A DNA stretch of 64,000 nt from WHSW01 sp963781265 (GCA_963781265.1 CAWAFH010000003.1:253030-317029); one strand, 5' to 3'; positions 24,302 to 32,442 are shown, numbered from the stretch's first letter. Notes: generated by a model from the sequence alone, not told the origin. Program-made: numbers and translations.

Positions 24302-26236
24302 TTGGCAGCGGCAGTCAAGTCACCAGGTCTGATCCGGGCGGGGCTCGGGTTCATCATCGGCGCCGGCTTCGGCTTCGGGCTCGTCGTCGCGCTGCGCGCG
24401 ATCTCCGGGCTCGAGATCTTCCAGACCGATCCGACCGGCTACCCGCACCTGATCGTCCCTGCGATCACGGGCCCGCTCGGCTTCCTGATCGGGCTCGGGG
24501 CCTTCGACTACTGGTTCCGCTGGGCGGTTGGCGCCCCGACCGTGCCCGAGGACCACTCCCAGCACGGGGCGAGCTCGTGGCGCGACTACTTCAAGTTCAA
24601 CACCGATCACAAGGTGATCGGGATCCAGTACATCGTCACCACGTTCTTCTTCTTCCTCTGCGGCGGCCTCGTGGCGATGCTGATCCGCGCCGAGCTCGCG
24701 CAGCCGGGCACGCAGATCGTCGACCCGGGCCTCTACAACGGCCTCTTCTCGACCCACGCGGCGCTGATGATCTTCGTCTTCGTGATCCCGGTCTTCGCCG
24801 GGATCGCCAACTACGTGCTGCCGCTGATGATCGGCGCGCCCGACATGGCGTTCCCGCGGCTCAACGCGCTCTCGTTCTGGATGCTGCCGATGGCCGGCCT
24901 GCTGTTCCTGGCCAGCTTCCTCGTCCCCGGTGGTGCCTTCGACGCCGGCTGGACCGGCTACGCGCCGTTGTCCACCGGGGCTCCGCTCGGGCAGTCGTTC
25001 TTCAACCTCGGGGTGCAGTTCGCGGGCGCCTCGTCGATCGCGACCGCGCTCAACTTCCTGGTCACGATCATCACGATGCGGGCGCCCGGGATGACCTTCT
25101 GGCGGATGCCGCTGCTGGTCTGGGCGAACCTCTCGACCTCGCTGCTCGTGGTCGCCGCGACGCCGTTCATCGCCGGGGTCCAGTTCATGGTCCTCTTCGA
25201 CCGCTCCCTGCACACCAACTTCTTCCAGGAGACCTTCGGCGGCGACGTGCTCAGCTACCAGCACATCTTCTGGTTCTACTCACACCCGGCCGTCTACATC
25301 ATGATGTTGCCCGGGTTCGGGATCGTCTCCGAGGTGATCTCCACCCACGCCCGCAAACCGATCTTCGGCTACCGGCTGATGGCCCTGGCGCTGCTGGGGA
25401 TCGTCGTCCTGTCGTACACGGTGTGGGCGCACCACATGTTCGTCAGCGGCATGTTCAGCTGGCTGCGGGTGCCGATGATGATCACCACGCTGCTGATCGC
25501 GGTCCCGACCGGGATCAAGATCTTCTCCTGGCTGGCGACCCTGTTCGACGGGAAGATCCACCTCAAATCGACCGCGATGCTGTTCAGCCTCGGGTTCATC
25601 GTCACGTTCGTGATCGGCGGGATCTCCGGGGTGATGCTCGGCATGGTGCCGATCGACATCCACGTCTCCGACACCTACTTCATCGTCGCCCACATCCACT
25701 TCGTGCTCTTCGGCGGGTCGGTCTTCACGATCTTCTCGGGGATCTACCACTGGTTCCCGAAGATGACCGGGCGCATGTACGACGAGCGGCTTGGGCGTGC
25801 GCACTTCTACCTGACGCTGATCGGGATGCTCGGCACGTTCATCCCGATGCACTGGATCGGGATGGAGGGCATGCCCCGCCGGGTGGCCGACTACGCGGCC
25901 CAGTTCGGCGACTGGAACCTGGTGATCTCGATCTCCTCGTTCGTGCTCGGAATCGCGCAGCTGATCTTCCTCTACAACATGGCTGTGAGCTGGAAGTGGG
26001 GGCCGAAGGCGACGGCGAACCCGTGGCGCGCGAAGACGATCGAGTGGCAGGTGTCCTCGCCGCCGCCGGTCTTCAACTTCGACGAGATCCCGCGCGTGGT
26101 CGGCGGCCCGTACGAGTTTGGCGTCCCCGGCGCGCGGCACGCGATCATGGGCCCCTCGGAGGCCGACGTGCCCGAGCACGAGCCGGCCACCGTGGGGGCG
26201 GGCGCCGGAACCGAGACCGCAGGGAGTAGTCCGTGA
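24302..26236 (+). CDS. ctaD: Cytochrome c oxidase subunit I (A2-type)
   Basis: A 644-residue catalytic subunit. Heme a ligand His152 (STHAALM), CuB ligands His328 and His377/His378 (SHPAVY, VWAHHMF), heme a3 and a ligands His464/His466 (VAHIHFV) and the K-channel Lys406 are all present. The glutamate of HPEVY is replaced by the Tyr-Ser of FYSHPAVY, which marks A2-type heme-copper oxidases. Two additional N-terminal helices (about residues 10-70) precede the usual core. TTG start after a strong GAGGAGGTAA ribosome site. Confidence 0.97.
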   Translation: MAAAVKSPGLIRAGLGFIIGAGFGFGLVVALRAISGLEIFQTDPTGYPHLIVPAITGPLGFLIGLGAFDYWFRWAVGAPTVPEDHSQHGASSWRDYFKFNTDHKVIGIQYIVTTFFFFLCGGLVAMLIRAELAQPGTQIVDPGLYNGLFSTHAALMIFVFVIPVFAGIANYVLPLMIGAPDMAFPRLNALSFWMLPMAGLLFLASFLVPGGAFDAGWTGYAPLSTGAPLGQSFFNLGVQFAGASSIATALNFLVTIITMRAPGMTFWRMPLLVWANLSTSLLVVAATPFIAGVQFMVLFDRSLHTNFFQETFGGDVLSYQHIFWFYSHPAVYIMMLPGFGIVSEVISTHARKPIFGYRLMALALLGIVVLSYTVWAHHMFVSGMFSWLRVPMMITTLLIAVPTGIKIFSWLATLFDGKIHLKSTAMLFSLGFIVTFVIGGISGVMLGMVPIDIHVSDTYFIVAHIHFVLFGGSVFTIFSGIYHWFPKMTGRMYDERLGRAHFYLTLIGMLGTFIPMHWIGMEGMPRRVADYAAQFGDWNLVISISSFVLGIAQLIFLYNMAVSWKWGPKATANPWRAKTIEWQVSSPPPVFNFDEIPRVVGGPYEFGVPGARHAIMGPSEADVPEHEPATVGAGAGTETAGSSP

Positions 26237-27159
26237 CCGACGCCGAACACGCCGACTACCCCGTCGACGACCCGACCAGCTCGGTCGACTGGTCCGACGG
26301 TGGCACCGTGCTCGCGTTCGTCAACGAGGTCGCCGGCGGCCGCAAGCTGCTGCAGGCGATCCGCGACCGGGTCGAGGCCGGCGCCGACCACGTCGCCGTC
26401 GCGGCGCCGCAGAACCTGCCGACGGTCGGGCAGATCGTCGACCGCGACGAGATCCGCGACGCCGCCCAGAGCCGGGTCGAGGTCACCCAGCGGGTGCTCG
26501 AGGCGTTCGGGATCGAGGCCGTGGGCGCGGTCATGGACCCGCTGCCATCGCTGGCCCTCGACGATGCGGTCCGCGCCTTCCAGCCCGACGAGGTGCTGCT
26601 CTCGGCCCTCTACGAGACCCGCTTCGGGCTCACCCGCAAGGACCTGGTCGAGTGGGCGAAGGCGACCATCGAGGTGCCGGTGACCCACATCCCGGTCCGC
26701 GTCGATGACGACGCGGTCCGCTGGGACCTCGTCCACACCCTGGTCGTCGGCACGCAGACGATCAACAGCCCGGACCTGGTCGCGCGCCTCAAGGAGCGCG
26801 CCGCCGACAAGCCGCACCGCTACACGGTGATCTGCCCGCGCTCGGGCGATCTCAGCCGCGAAGAGGTCTGTCAGCGGCTCGCGGCGACGCTCGCGGAGCT
26901 CTACCGCGACGAGATCGACGCCACCGGCCAGCCGATGAGCCCCGAGCCGTTCGCGGCGATCACCAACGCGATCGACCATTACCGAATCGACGAGATCCTG
27001 ATCTCGACCCTCGCCGGCCAGCAGTCCAAGTGGGTCGAGGAGGGCCTGATCGACCGCGTCAAGGAGGTCACCGACCTCCCCGTGGAGCACTACGAGGCCA
27101 GGGGCGCGAGCGGCGAGCGGCGAGCGGCGAGCGGCGAACCGACGGAGGTGCCGGCGTAA
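26233..27159 (+). CDS. Tandem USP-like two-domain protein inside the oxidase operon
   Basis: A 308-residue soluble protein with two alpha/beta repeats resembling universal stress proteins: residues about 24-153 (TVLAFVNEV ... VPVTHIPV) and about 160-290 (VHTLVVGTQT ... LPVEHYEA). Each ends in a DE(V/I)L(L/I)S-(A/T)L strand followed by a helix and LPV/VPV. Neither repeat has the Gx2Gx9G(S/T) ATP-binding signature, so nucleotide binding is doubtful. It overlaps ctaD by four bases (GTGA) and ctaE by one (TAATG), so its expression is tied to the oxidase. The C-terminus is encoded by a heptamer repeat. Function unknown; oxidase assembly or regulation is an inference. Confidence 0.7.
   Translation: MTDAEHADYPVDDPTSSVDWSDGGTVLAFVNEVAGGRKLLQAIRDRVEAGADHVAVAAPQNLPTVGQIVDRDEIRDAAQSRVEVTQRVLEAFGIEAVGAVMDPLPSLALDDAVRAFQPDEVLLSALYETRFGLTRKDLVEWAKATIEVPVTHIPVRVDDDAVRWDLVHTLVVGTQTINSPDLVARLKERAADKPHRYTVICPRSGDLSREEVCQRLAATLAELYRDEIDATGQPMSPEPFAAITNAIDHYRIDEILISTLAGQQSKWVEEGLIDRVKEVTDLPVEHYEARGASGERRAASGEPTEVPA
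27107..27134. repeat. Heptamer tandem repeat (CGAGCGG)4
   Basis: Four perfect units inside the 3' end of the USP-like gene, just before ctaE. A unit length of seven means slippage would shift frame and could abolish the stop/start overlap with ctaE. Confidence 0.85.
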
Positions 27160-27797
27160 TGGAATCCGCGTCCATCCCCGTTCCCGGCGCCTCCTCCGGC
27201 GCCCACGAGCACGAGCACCACGGTCCGCCCGAGGCCCATCAGAGCTCGCGGATCGACCGCCAGACGCTCGGCATCCTGCTCTTCATCATCTCGGAGATCA
27301 TGCTGTTCGGGGCGTTCTTCGCCTCGTACTTCTTCCTCCGCGTCGTCTCCAACGAGGGCCCGTGGCCGCCGGAGGGCTTCGACCTCCCGGTCTCGGTGGC
27401 CGCCGTCAACACCGCGATCCTGGTCTCGTCCAGCTTCACGGTCCACTGGGCGCTCGAGTCGGTGCGCAGGGGCAACCGCAACGGCATGAAGATGGGCCTC
27501 GCGATGACCTGGTTGCTCGGGGCGACCTTCCTCTTCATCCAGATCAACGAGTACGTGCACATCGGCTTCAGCGCTCGCGACGGCGCCTTCGGCTCGATCT
27601 TCTACGGTCTCACGGGCCTCCACGGAGCGCACGTGTTCGTCGGCCTCGTCCTGCTCTCGTTCGCCAACATCCGCGCCTGGCGTGGTCACTTCGGCCCGGA
27701 GGCCAAGGACCATCTCGGGGTGGAGGTGCCGGGGATCTACTGGCACTTCGTCGACGTGATGTGGTTGATCGTGTTCACCGCGGTCTATCTCCTCTAG
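27159..27797 (+). CDS. ctaE: Cytochrome c oxidase subunit III
   Basis: A 212-residue membrane subunit with five hydrophobic helices after a His-rich N-terminal tail (AHEHEHHGPPEAH). Recognised by LGILLFIISEIMLFGAFFASYFF, the FYGLTGLHGAHVFVGL helix and the terminal VPGIYWHFVDVMWLIVFTAVYLL, all conserved in COX3. Last gene of the operon, followed at once by a hairpin terminator. Confidence 0.97.
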   Translation: MESASIPVPGASSGAHEHEHHGPPEAHQSSRIDRQTLGILLFIISEIMLFGAFFASYFFLRVVSNEGPWPPEGFDLPVSVAAVNTAILVSSSFTVHWALESVRRGNRNGMKMGLAMTWLLGATFLFIQINEYVHIGFSARDGAFGSIFYGLTGLHGAHVFVGLVLLSFANIRAWRGHFGPEAKDHLGVEVPGIYWHFVDVMWLIVFTAVYLL

Positions 27798-27820
27798 AAC
27801 CCGCTTAGGCAAGCGGTTCT
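27796..27820 (+). terminator. Hairpin after oxidase operon
   Basis: AGAACCCGCTT-AGGC-AAGCGGTTCT: ten base pairs with one bulged C, starting within the ctaE stop codon. The following bases CATTCC are only weakly U-rich. Confidence 0.65.
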
Positions 27821-28196
27821 CATTCCTGCGGACGCTGTGTCTCCGTCTTGTTTGTCCCGCGCAGGGACACAAATCCGGGACACAAATTCGCGGCGGCCCG
27901 CCTTACGTCGGGTCGAGGCCGGAGGCGTGGTGGCGCTATGTCGCCGGACGACCCGAGTACGTGATCGAGGTCGAAGTTCACGTTCCTCGCCGGCCGCCGT
28001 GCCGCTGAGGTTTTGGCGCGGGGAGACGGACCGATGCCGATGCTGTGTCTTCACGGTCCGTCCCCCCGTCGCGCCCTACTAACGGCTGCTGCTCGCGCCG
28101 TTTTTTGAGAAGCGCATGATTTAGACCGCCGCCTCCAAGGGGTCGGATTCGTCGTCGCGTGGAAAGCGCGTCCTTCCGCGAGATACTGCGTGGGCG
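27821..28196. other. Intergenic region after oxidase operon
   Basis: No convincing gene. A TTTGTCCC...GGGACACAAA dyad lies near 27850-27875 with a second GGGACACAAAT copy beside it. A short open stretch on the plus strand (about 27857-28010) reads WWRYVAGRPEYVIEVEVHV and could be a gene remnant, but has no start or ribosome site. A terminator follows at 28081. Confidence 0.4.
28081..28106 (+). terminator. Intrinsic terminator
   Basis: AACGGC ... GCCGTT stem with a ten-base loop followed by TTTTTT: a classic Rho-independent terminator, rare in this GC-rich window. On the opposite strand the run becomes A-rich, so it acts on plus-strand transcripts. Confidence 0.7.
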
Positions 28197-28600
28197 ATGT
28201 CGAAGGAGAACGTCGAGATCATGCGGCGCGCCTACGCGGCGTTCAACCGAGGCGACATCGATGGCATGGTTGCGGACGTTGCTCCGGACTTCGAGTATGT
28301 CCCCCCCGCTGGGGTGATCCCAGGCGTGATGGGCGTGTACCGAGGGCCTGAGGGATTGAAGCGGTGGAGGGGGGCGTTCTGGGGCGAGTTCGACGACGCC
28401 CATATAGAGGTCCACGAGTTCGTCGATGCGGGCGACAGGTGCTGGCTACGGAGACGGTGCAGGGCCGTGGGAAGCAGAGCGGCGCGGAGAGCAGTTGGAC
28501 TCTCTGGGAGCTGTGGACGGTGCGGGACGGCAAGCTCGTACACGGGCAGGGAATCACAAGCAGGGACGAGGCCCTCAAAGCCGCCGGGCTGTCGGAATAG
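28197..28600 (+). pseudogene. SnoaL/NTF2-like protein, frameshifted
   Basis: First copy of a tandem SnoaL-like family. The frame starting MSKENVEIMRRAYAAFNRGD runs to FVDAGDR near 28437, then the homologous sequence continues in another frame (VLATETVQGRGKQSG ... LKAAGLSE) to 28600. One missing G after GACAG would restore a 134-residue protein, close to the 135 of the intact copy next door. Either a recent pseudogene or a base-calling error. NTF2-like folds bind small hydrophobic molecules; no substrate can be assigned. Confidence 0.75.
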
Positions 28601-28603
28601 GCG

Positions 28604-29011
28604 ATGTCCCAGGAGAACGTGGAAATCGCCGCGCGTTGGTATGAGGTGGCTACAAGCAAGGCGGAGCTGTTGGCCGCGATGCCGAGAACGATGGAGTTCT
28701 GCCACCCGGAGGTTGAGTGGAGCGCTCCCGAAGACGGGACGACTTACCGGGGGCGCGACGGAGTCAGGCGGCGGCTTGAGGAATGGCTCGAGAGCTTCGA
28801 CGACTACAGGTTCGAAGTCCAGCGGATCGTCGACTGCGGTGGCGACGACGTGCTCGTTGTCGGGCGCGAGGTGGGCAGGGGTGCGATGAGCGGGGGCGAG
28901 GTCCGCGCGGTCGACTACGAGCTCCTCACCATCCGCAACGGGTTGATCGTGCGCATTCGCGAGTTCTACGACGAGGGCAATGCCCTCGAAGCCGCCGGGC
29001 TGTCGGAGTAG
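28604..29011 (+). CDS. SnoaL/NTF2-like domain protein
   Basis: A 135-residue intact member of the tandem set, starting MSQENVEIAARWYEVA and ending NALEAAGLSE. The cone-shaped NTF2-like fold is suggested by the order of helices, the YRGRDGVRRRLEEWLE segment and alternating strands DVLVVGREVGRG, VDYELLTIRNGLIVRIREFYD. It starts three bases after the frameshifted copy. Such genes are greatly expanded in Thermoleophilia; function unknown. Confidence 0.8.
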   Translation: MSQENVEIAARWYEVATSKAELLAAMPRTMEFCHPEVEWSAPEDGTTYRGRDGVRRRLEEWLESFDDYRFEVQRIVDCGGDDVLVVGREVGRGAMSGGEVRAVDYELLTIRNGLIVRIREFYDEGNALEAAGLSE

Positions 29012-29014
29012 GTG

Positions 29015-29104
29015 ATGTCGCAGGAGAACGTGGAGGCAATCGAGCGTGCCTACGCGTCGAGGACTTCCGCGCCATTCCGGGCGACCCCGTCTACCGAGAC
29101 GTAG
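29015..29104 (+). pseudogene. Truncated third SnoaL-like copy
   Basis: Begins with the family N-terminus MSQENVEAIERAYASR three bases after the previous stop, then diverges and stops after 29 codons. The start context (GGTGATGTCGCAGGAGAACGT) is nearly the same as for the preceding copy, showing origin by tandem duplication and later deletion. Confidence 0.7.
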
Positions 29105-29160
29105 CTGCGTGGGCGCGCGGTGGGGTTAGGATCGGCTGCAATCGAACGAGGAGGTCGTCC

Positions 29161-29445
29161 ATGTACGCGCGAGTGGTCAGGTTCACCGACGTAAGCCCGG
29201 ATCGGATCGCGGCGATCGCCGCTCGAGTCGAGGAAGCCGGCGGCCCGCCCGAGGGGGTGAAGTCGACCGGGATGAAGCTCCTATTCGACGCCGACCAGTC
29301 GACCGCGGTGTTCGTGGGCTACTTCGAGACCGAGGAGGACATGCGCACGAGCAGCGCGGTGTTCGACCAGATGGACTCCGGCGACACCCCCGGCACGCGC
29401 GCCTCGGTGGACCTCTGCGAGGTCAAGGTCGCGGCCGAAGCCTGA
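29161..29445 (+). CDS. Small dimeric alpha/beta-barrel-like protein
   Basis: A 94-residue soluble protein preceded by a good ribosome site (CGAGGAGGTCG). The beta-alpha-beta-beta pattern (MYARVVRFTDV; VKSTGMKLLFDADQSTAVFVGYFETEEDMRTSSAVFDQM; ASVDLCEVKV) resembles antibiotic-biosynthesis-monooxygenase-like or related dimeric alpha/beta barrels. No cofactor motif. The family assignment is tentative. Confidence 0.6.
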   Translation: MYARVVRFTDVSPDRIAAIAARVEEAGGPPEGVKSTGMKLLFDADQSTAVFVGYFETEEDMRTSSAVFDQMDSGDTPGTRASVDLCEVKVAAEA

Positions 29446-29490
29446 GCGCGCGCGGCCCGGGCCGCGCGCGGTCGGCGCCTCCGCGCCGGC

Positions 29491-29613
29491 TCAGCTGTTG
29501 CAGAACGGCTTGAAGGTGCGCAGCTGGTCGGCGTTGTCCGGCTGGCTGTTGCCGCGGAAGCGATCCCTCCTCGGGTCGTGGCGAACCGCGTCCGCCGGTT
29601 TGACGCGCCCAAC
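29491..29613 (-). pseudogene. Possible 3' remnant of a minus-strand gene
   Basis: A 40-codon open stretch with no start codon whose translation ends RTFKPFCNS and stop. It reads like a natural secreted-protein C-terminus, but nothing upstream continues it. It may be the remains of a gene cut off by a deletion; origin unknown. Confidence 0.25.
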
Positions 29614-29661
29614 CTACCGGCGCTGCGCGCCGACGGGCGATAGCGTCCGGTCCCTGGACCG

Positions 29662-29862
29662 ATGGCCGATGATGCCCCCAGAAACCCGCTGCCCTCGGAG
29701 CAGGCGATGTTCAAGGTCGTGGTCGGCGTCGGCATCGCGCTGTTGCCGGTGCTCGTGGTCAGCATGATCGCCGGGCCCGGCTGGGCGGCGGTCGTGCTGG
29801 GCTTCGAGGTCGGGATCGGGATCGGGGTCTGGTTCAGCCGCAGGCGGCGCCAGGGTCCCTGA
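29662..29862 (+). CDS. Small membrane protein
   Basis: A 66-residue protein with a polar N-terminus and two hydrophobic stretches (VVVGVGIALLPVLVVSMIA and AVVLGFEVGIGIGVWF), ending in a basic RRRRQGP tail. A TAGCGT hexamer at 29641 lies 15 nt upstream of the ATG. Function unknown. Confidence 0.5.
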   Translation: MADDAPRNPLPSEQAMFKVVVGVGIALLPVLVVSMIAGPGWAAVVLGFEVGIGIGVWFSRRRRQGP

Positions 29863-29869
29863 GGAGCGC

Positions 29870-30586
29870 TCAGCCGCCCTTGGCGGCGCCCTGGTTGACC
29901 TGGTCGAGGATGTACTGCACGAGCGCGTCCAGGTCCTTGGCCGGGATCTGCTGCTCGAAGTCCTGCGGCATCACTCCGGACGGGTAGCCCTGGGCGATGA
30001 CCGCGTTCGGGTCGACGATCGACTCCTTGACGTAGGCGGCGTCCTTGCCGACCAGGTCGTCGCCGAGGTTCGGCCCGACGCCGCTGCCCGTGCCGGCCTC
30101 GAGCCCGTGGCACGAGGAGCACTTCTCAGCGAAGACCTGGTCGGGCGTCCCGAGGGGCGGCGGCTTCGCGCCCGGCACGCCGGCGACGCTGGCGACGTAC
30201 GTCGCGACGTCCTCGGCGTCCTGGCCGGTGACGATCTCCGCCGGCATGTAAACGCGGTCGAAGTCCTGGGCGCCCTTCCGCTCGTAGCGCGGCGACTCGA
30301 TCTGGGTCTGGACGACGCCCTCGACCGTGTCGTTGTCCATCCCGTCGGCGCGCGCCTGGGCGAACGCGGCGTCGAGGTCGGGCCCGATGTTCGCGCTGGT
30401 GCCCGCCTGGGCGAGCGCGTGGCAGGTGCCGCAGTTCTGCTGGAACAGGGCCCGGCCGCGGTCGACGTTGGCGTCCTCGGTCGCGTCGCAGCCGGCGACC
30501 ACAACGGCGGTCGCGATCGCGGCGACGACGACTCCGAGGCGGCTGGGAGCGATCCGCCGGCGACTGCGGGCAAGGGGTGGACGCAC
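29870..30586 (-). CDS. Diheme c-type cytochrome, predicted lipoprotein
   Basis: A 238-residue exported protein with lipobox VVAGC and two cytochrome c domains: CGTCH (about residue 52) and CSSCH (about residue 155). Each domain has a downstream Met in a typical position (VYMPAEIV and GVMPQDF). It is anchored outside the membrane and should carry electrons, most likely to the CuA site of the oxidase encoded 2-6 kb away, which has no fused cytochrome. GTG start with TAGGAT 6 nt upstream. Confidence 0.92.
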   Translation of the reverse strand: MRPPLARSRRRIAPSRLGVVVAAIATAVVVAGCDATEDANVDRGRALFQQNCGTCHALAQAGTSANIGPDLDAAFAQARADGMDNDTVEGVVQTQIESPRYERKGAQDFDRVYMPAEIVTGQDAEDVATYVASVAGVPGAKPPPLGTPDQVFAEKCSSCHGLEAGTGSGVGPNLGDDLVGKDAAYVKESIVDPNAVIAQGYPSGVMPQDFEQQIPAKDLDALVQYILDQVNQGAAKGG

Positions 30587-30592
30587 AGCGCA

Positions 30593-30598
30593 ATCCTA
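30593..30598 (-). promoter_or_regulatory. -10-like TAGGAT before diheme cytochrome gene
   Basis: Hexamer 6 nt before GTG 30586. Confidence 0.45.
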
Positions 30599-30697
30599 TC
30601 CATCCGCGAGGCGCGACCCGCCCCACAGGCGCCGCGCATCGGCTAGGGTTCGAGCCGATCTGCACTAGCCGCCGAGAGAGCTGAGAGACGCGCAAAG

Positions 30698-31120
30698 ATG
30701 GAAGTCCGCGAGGGGATGTCGAGCGTCGTGCTGACCGTCGGGCCGGGCCACACCCTGCGGGAGGCCGCGCAGCGGATGACCGAGAAGAAGGTCGGCGCCG
30801 CGGTCGTGATCGACGAGGAACTGCCGGGCCCGGGGATGGTCTCAGAGCGCGACATCCTCAACTCGCTCGGCCGCGGGCAGGACCCGGATTCCGAGCGGGT
30901 CGGCGACCACATGACCGACACCGTGATCTCCGCGGCGCCCGACTGGAGCCTCGAGCGGGCTGCGGTCGAGATGTCGCGCCGCCACATCCGCCACCTGGTG
31001 ATCGTCGACGGCGGCGAGCTGGTCGGCGTTCTCTCGATGCGCGACATCGTCCGCGTCTGGACCACCGAAGGCGCGACGGCCAGCACGACCTCCCCGGACG
31101 CCGAGCAGGGCGCGGCCTAG
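30698..31120 (+). CDS. CBS-domain pair protein
   Basis: A 140-residue soluble protein composed of two CBS domains (about 5-60 and 72-128), with typical strands VGAAVVIDE, GMVSERDIL and HLVIVDGGELVGVLSMRDIV. Stand-alone CBS pairs sense adenosyl ligands and regulate partners. The C-terminal 15 residues are Thr/Ser/Ala-rich. Partner unknown; convergent with the heme A/pseudo-oxidase operon. Confidence 0.9.
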   Translation: MEVREGMSSVVLTVGPGHTLREAAQRMTEKKVGAAVVIDEELPGPGMVSERDILNSLGRGQDPDSERVGDHMTDTVISAAPDWSLERAAVEMSRRHIRHLVIVDGGELVGVLSMRDIVRVWTTEGATASTTSPDAEQGAA

Positions 31121-31130
31121 CTGCCGGTGG

Positions 31131-31409
31131 CTAGTCGCGCTCGGCGGGGCGCCGGAGCGGAACGGCGGGGATGACGGCGGTCGCGACCCGCTGTTGGCGC
31201 GGCAGCCGTCCGTAGTCACGGCGCGCGTCGCGGATCCAGGAGCGCAGCGCGAACAGCGCCACGATCGCCCCGGCGACGCCGTAGGGCCACCAGGTGAACA
31301 GCGAGGCGAGCACCGCGGCGAGCCCGAAGGCGATCAGCGCCGGCTGCCACGAGGACGCGGGCACGTAGACGAGCTCAACCGGCTCTCCGTTGCGGCTCTC
31401 GGCGCTCAT
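31131..31409 (-). CDS. Small two-helix membrane protein at end of heme A operon
   Basis: A 92-residue protein with one or two hydrophobic segments (ALIAFGLAAVLASLFTWWPYGVAGAIVALFAL) followed by a basic cytoplasmic tail. Start ATG 31409 lies one base past the stop of the 36-residue gene, so the two are coupled. Its place after ctaB suggests a small oxidase or assembly subunit, but no family was recognised. Confidence 0.6.
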   Translation of the reverse strand: MSAESRNGEPVELVYVPASSWQPALIAFGLAAVLASLFTWWPYGVAGAIVALFALRSWIRDARRDYGRLPRQQRVATAVIPAVPLRRPAERD

Positions 31410-31410
31410 C

Positions 31411-31521
31411 TCAGCCGATGTAGATGATCGCGACCACGAACACGAGCCCGAAGACGGCGAGCGCCAGGGCGGCCGTGACCAGGCCGGATCCGAGGGTCGA
31501 TGTGGCGCGGGTGCGGTCCAC
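31411..31521 (-). CDS. 36-residue single-helix membrane peptide
   Basis: A short gene: GTG start, polar N-terminus (DRTRATSTLGSG), one strongly hydrophobic helix (LVTAALALAVFGLVFVVAIIYIG) and immediate stop. It lies 15 nt downstream of ctaB and abuts the 92-residue gene. Size and topology recall small accessory subunits such as CcoQ/CydX-type peptides, but this is analogy only. Confidence 0.55.
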   Translation of the reverse strand: MDRTRATSTLGSGLVTAALALAVFGLVFVVAIIYIG

Positions 31522-31536
31522 GTGCAGATCGTTGTA

Positions 31537-32442
31537 TCAGACGACCCGGTCCGCGGCCATCGCGCAGAACAGCAGCGCCAGGTAGGCGAGCGAGGACAGG
31601 TAGAGGCGCAGCGCCGCGGCGCGGCTGCGGTCGCGCAGCAGGCGCACGGCGAGCGCGATGAACCCCGCGCCGAGGACGATCGCGGCGACGGCGTAGATCG
31701 CGCCGAGGAAGCCGGTCGCGACCGGCAGGAGCGTGAACGCGACCAGGATCAGCGTGTAGACGAGGATCTGGCGCCGGGTGACCGCCTCGCCCTTCACCAC
31801 CGGCAGCATCGGCACCCCGGTGCGGGCGTAGTCGTCCTTGATCAGCAGCGAGAGCGCCCAGAAGTGGGGCGGGGTCCAGAGGAAGACGATCCCGAACGGG
31901 TAGAGGGCCTCCGGGGCGAGGCCGCCGGTCGCGGCGGCCCAGCCGACCAGCGGCGGGACGGCGCCCGCCGCGCCGCCGATCACGATGTTCTGCGGCGTCA
32001 TCGGCTTCAGCCAGATCGTGTAGACGAGGACGTAGCCGAGCAGCCCGGTGAGCGCGAGCACCGAGGCGAGCACGTTGACGGTCAGCGCGAGCTCCACGAC
32101 CGCGAGCGCTCCGAGGACGATCCCGAAGGTGAGCCCGTGCAGCGGCTCGATCCGCCCGGCGACCAGCGGCCGGCCCCGGGTCCGGGCCATGCGGGCGTCG
32201 CGGTCGCGATCGATGTAGTGGTTGATCGCCCCGGCGCCGCCCGCGGCCAGGTAGCCGCCGAGCATCGTCCAGAGCATCGTCGAGATCTCGGGGAAGCCGC
32301 CCTTCGCGACGATCATCGTCGCCACCGTGGTCAGCAGCAGCAGCGAGATGATCCGCGGCTTGGTCAGCTCGATGTAGTCGCGCACGACGGCGCTGAAGGT
32401 GCGCTCGCGAGCGAGTGCGATCGTTGTCGTCGCGCTTTCCAT
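31537..32442 (-). CDS. ctaB: Heme O synthase (protoheme IX farnesyltransferase)
   Basis: A 301-residue UbiA-family membrane enzyme adding a farnesyl group to heme B. ELTKPRIISLLLLTT at the N-terminus, the NHYIDRDRDARMARTRGRP prenyl-diphosphate/metal motif (NxxxDxxxD), and a second DDYARTGVPMLPVVKG segment identify CtaB. Its start overlaps the ctaA stop (TGATG). Product feeds CtaA to make heme A for the oxidase. Confidence 0.95.
   Translation of the reverse strand: MESATTTIALARERTFSAVVRDYIELTKPRIISLLLLTTVATMIVAKGGFPEISTMLWTMLGGYLAAGGAGAINHYIDRDRDARMARTRGRPLVAGRIEPLHGLTFGIVLGALAVVELALTVNVLASVLALTGLLGYVLVYTIWLKPMTPQNIVIGGAAGAVPPLVGWAAATGGLAPEALYPFGIVFLWTPPHFWALSLLIKDDYARTGVPMLPVVKGEAVTRRQILVYTLILVAFTLLPVATGFLGAIYAVAAIVLGAGFIALAVRLLRDRSRAAALRLYLSSLAYLALLFCAMAADRVV

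Noticed and set aside
27837..28082. Small plus-strand gene in the spacer after ctaE
   Set aside because: Arg-rich, no ribosome site, and overlaps the repeated GGGACACAAAT dyad region.
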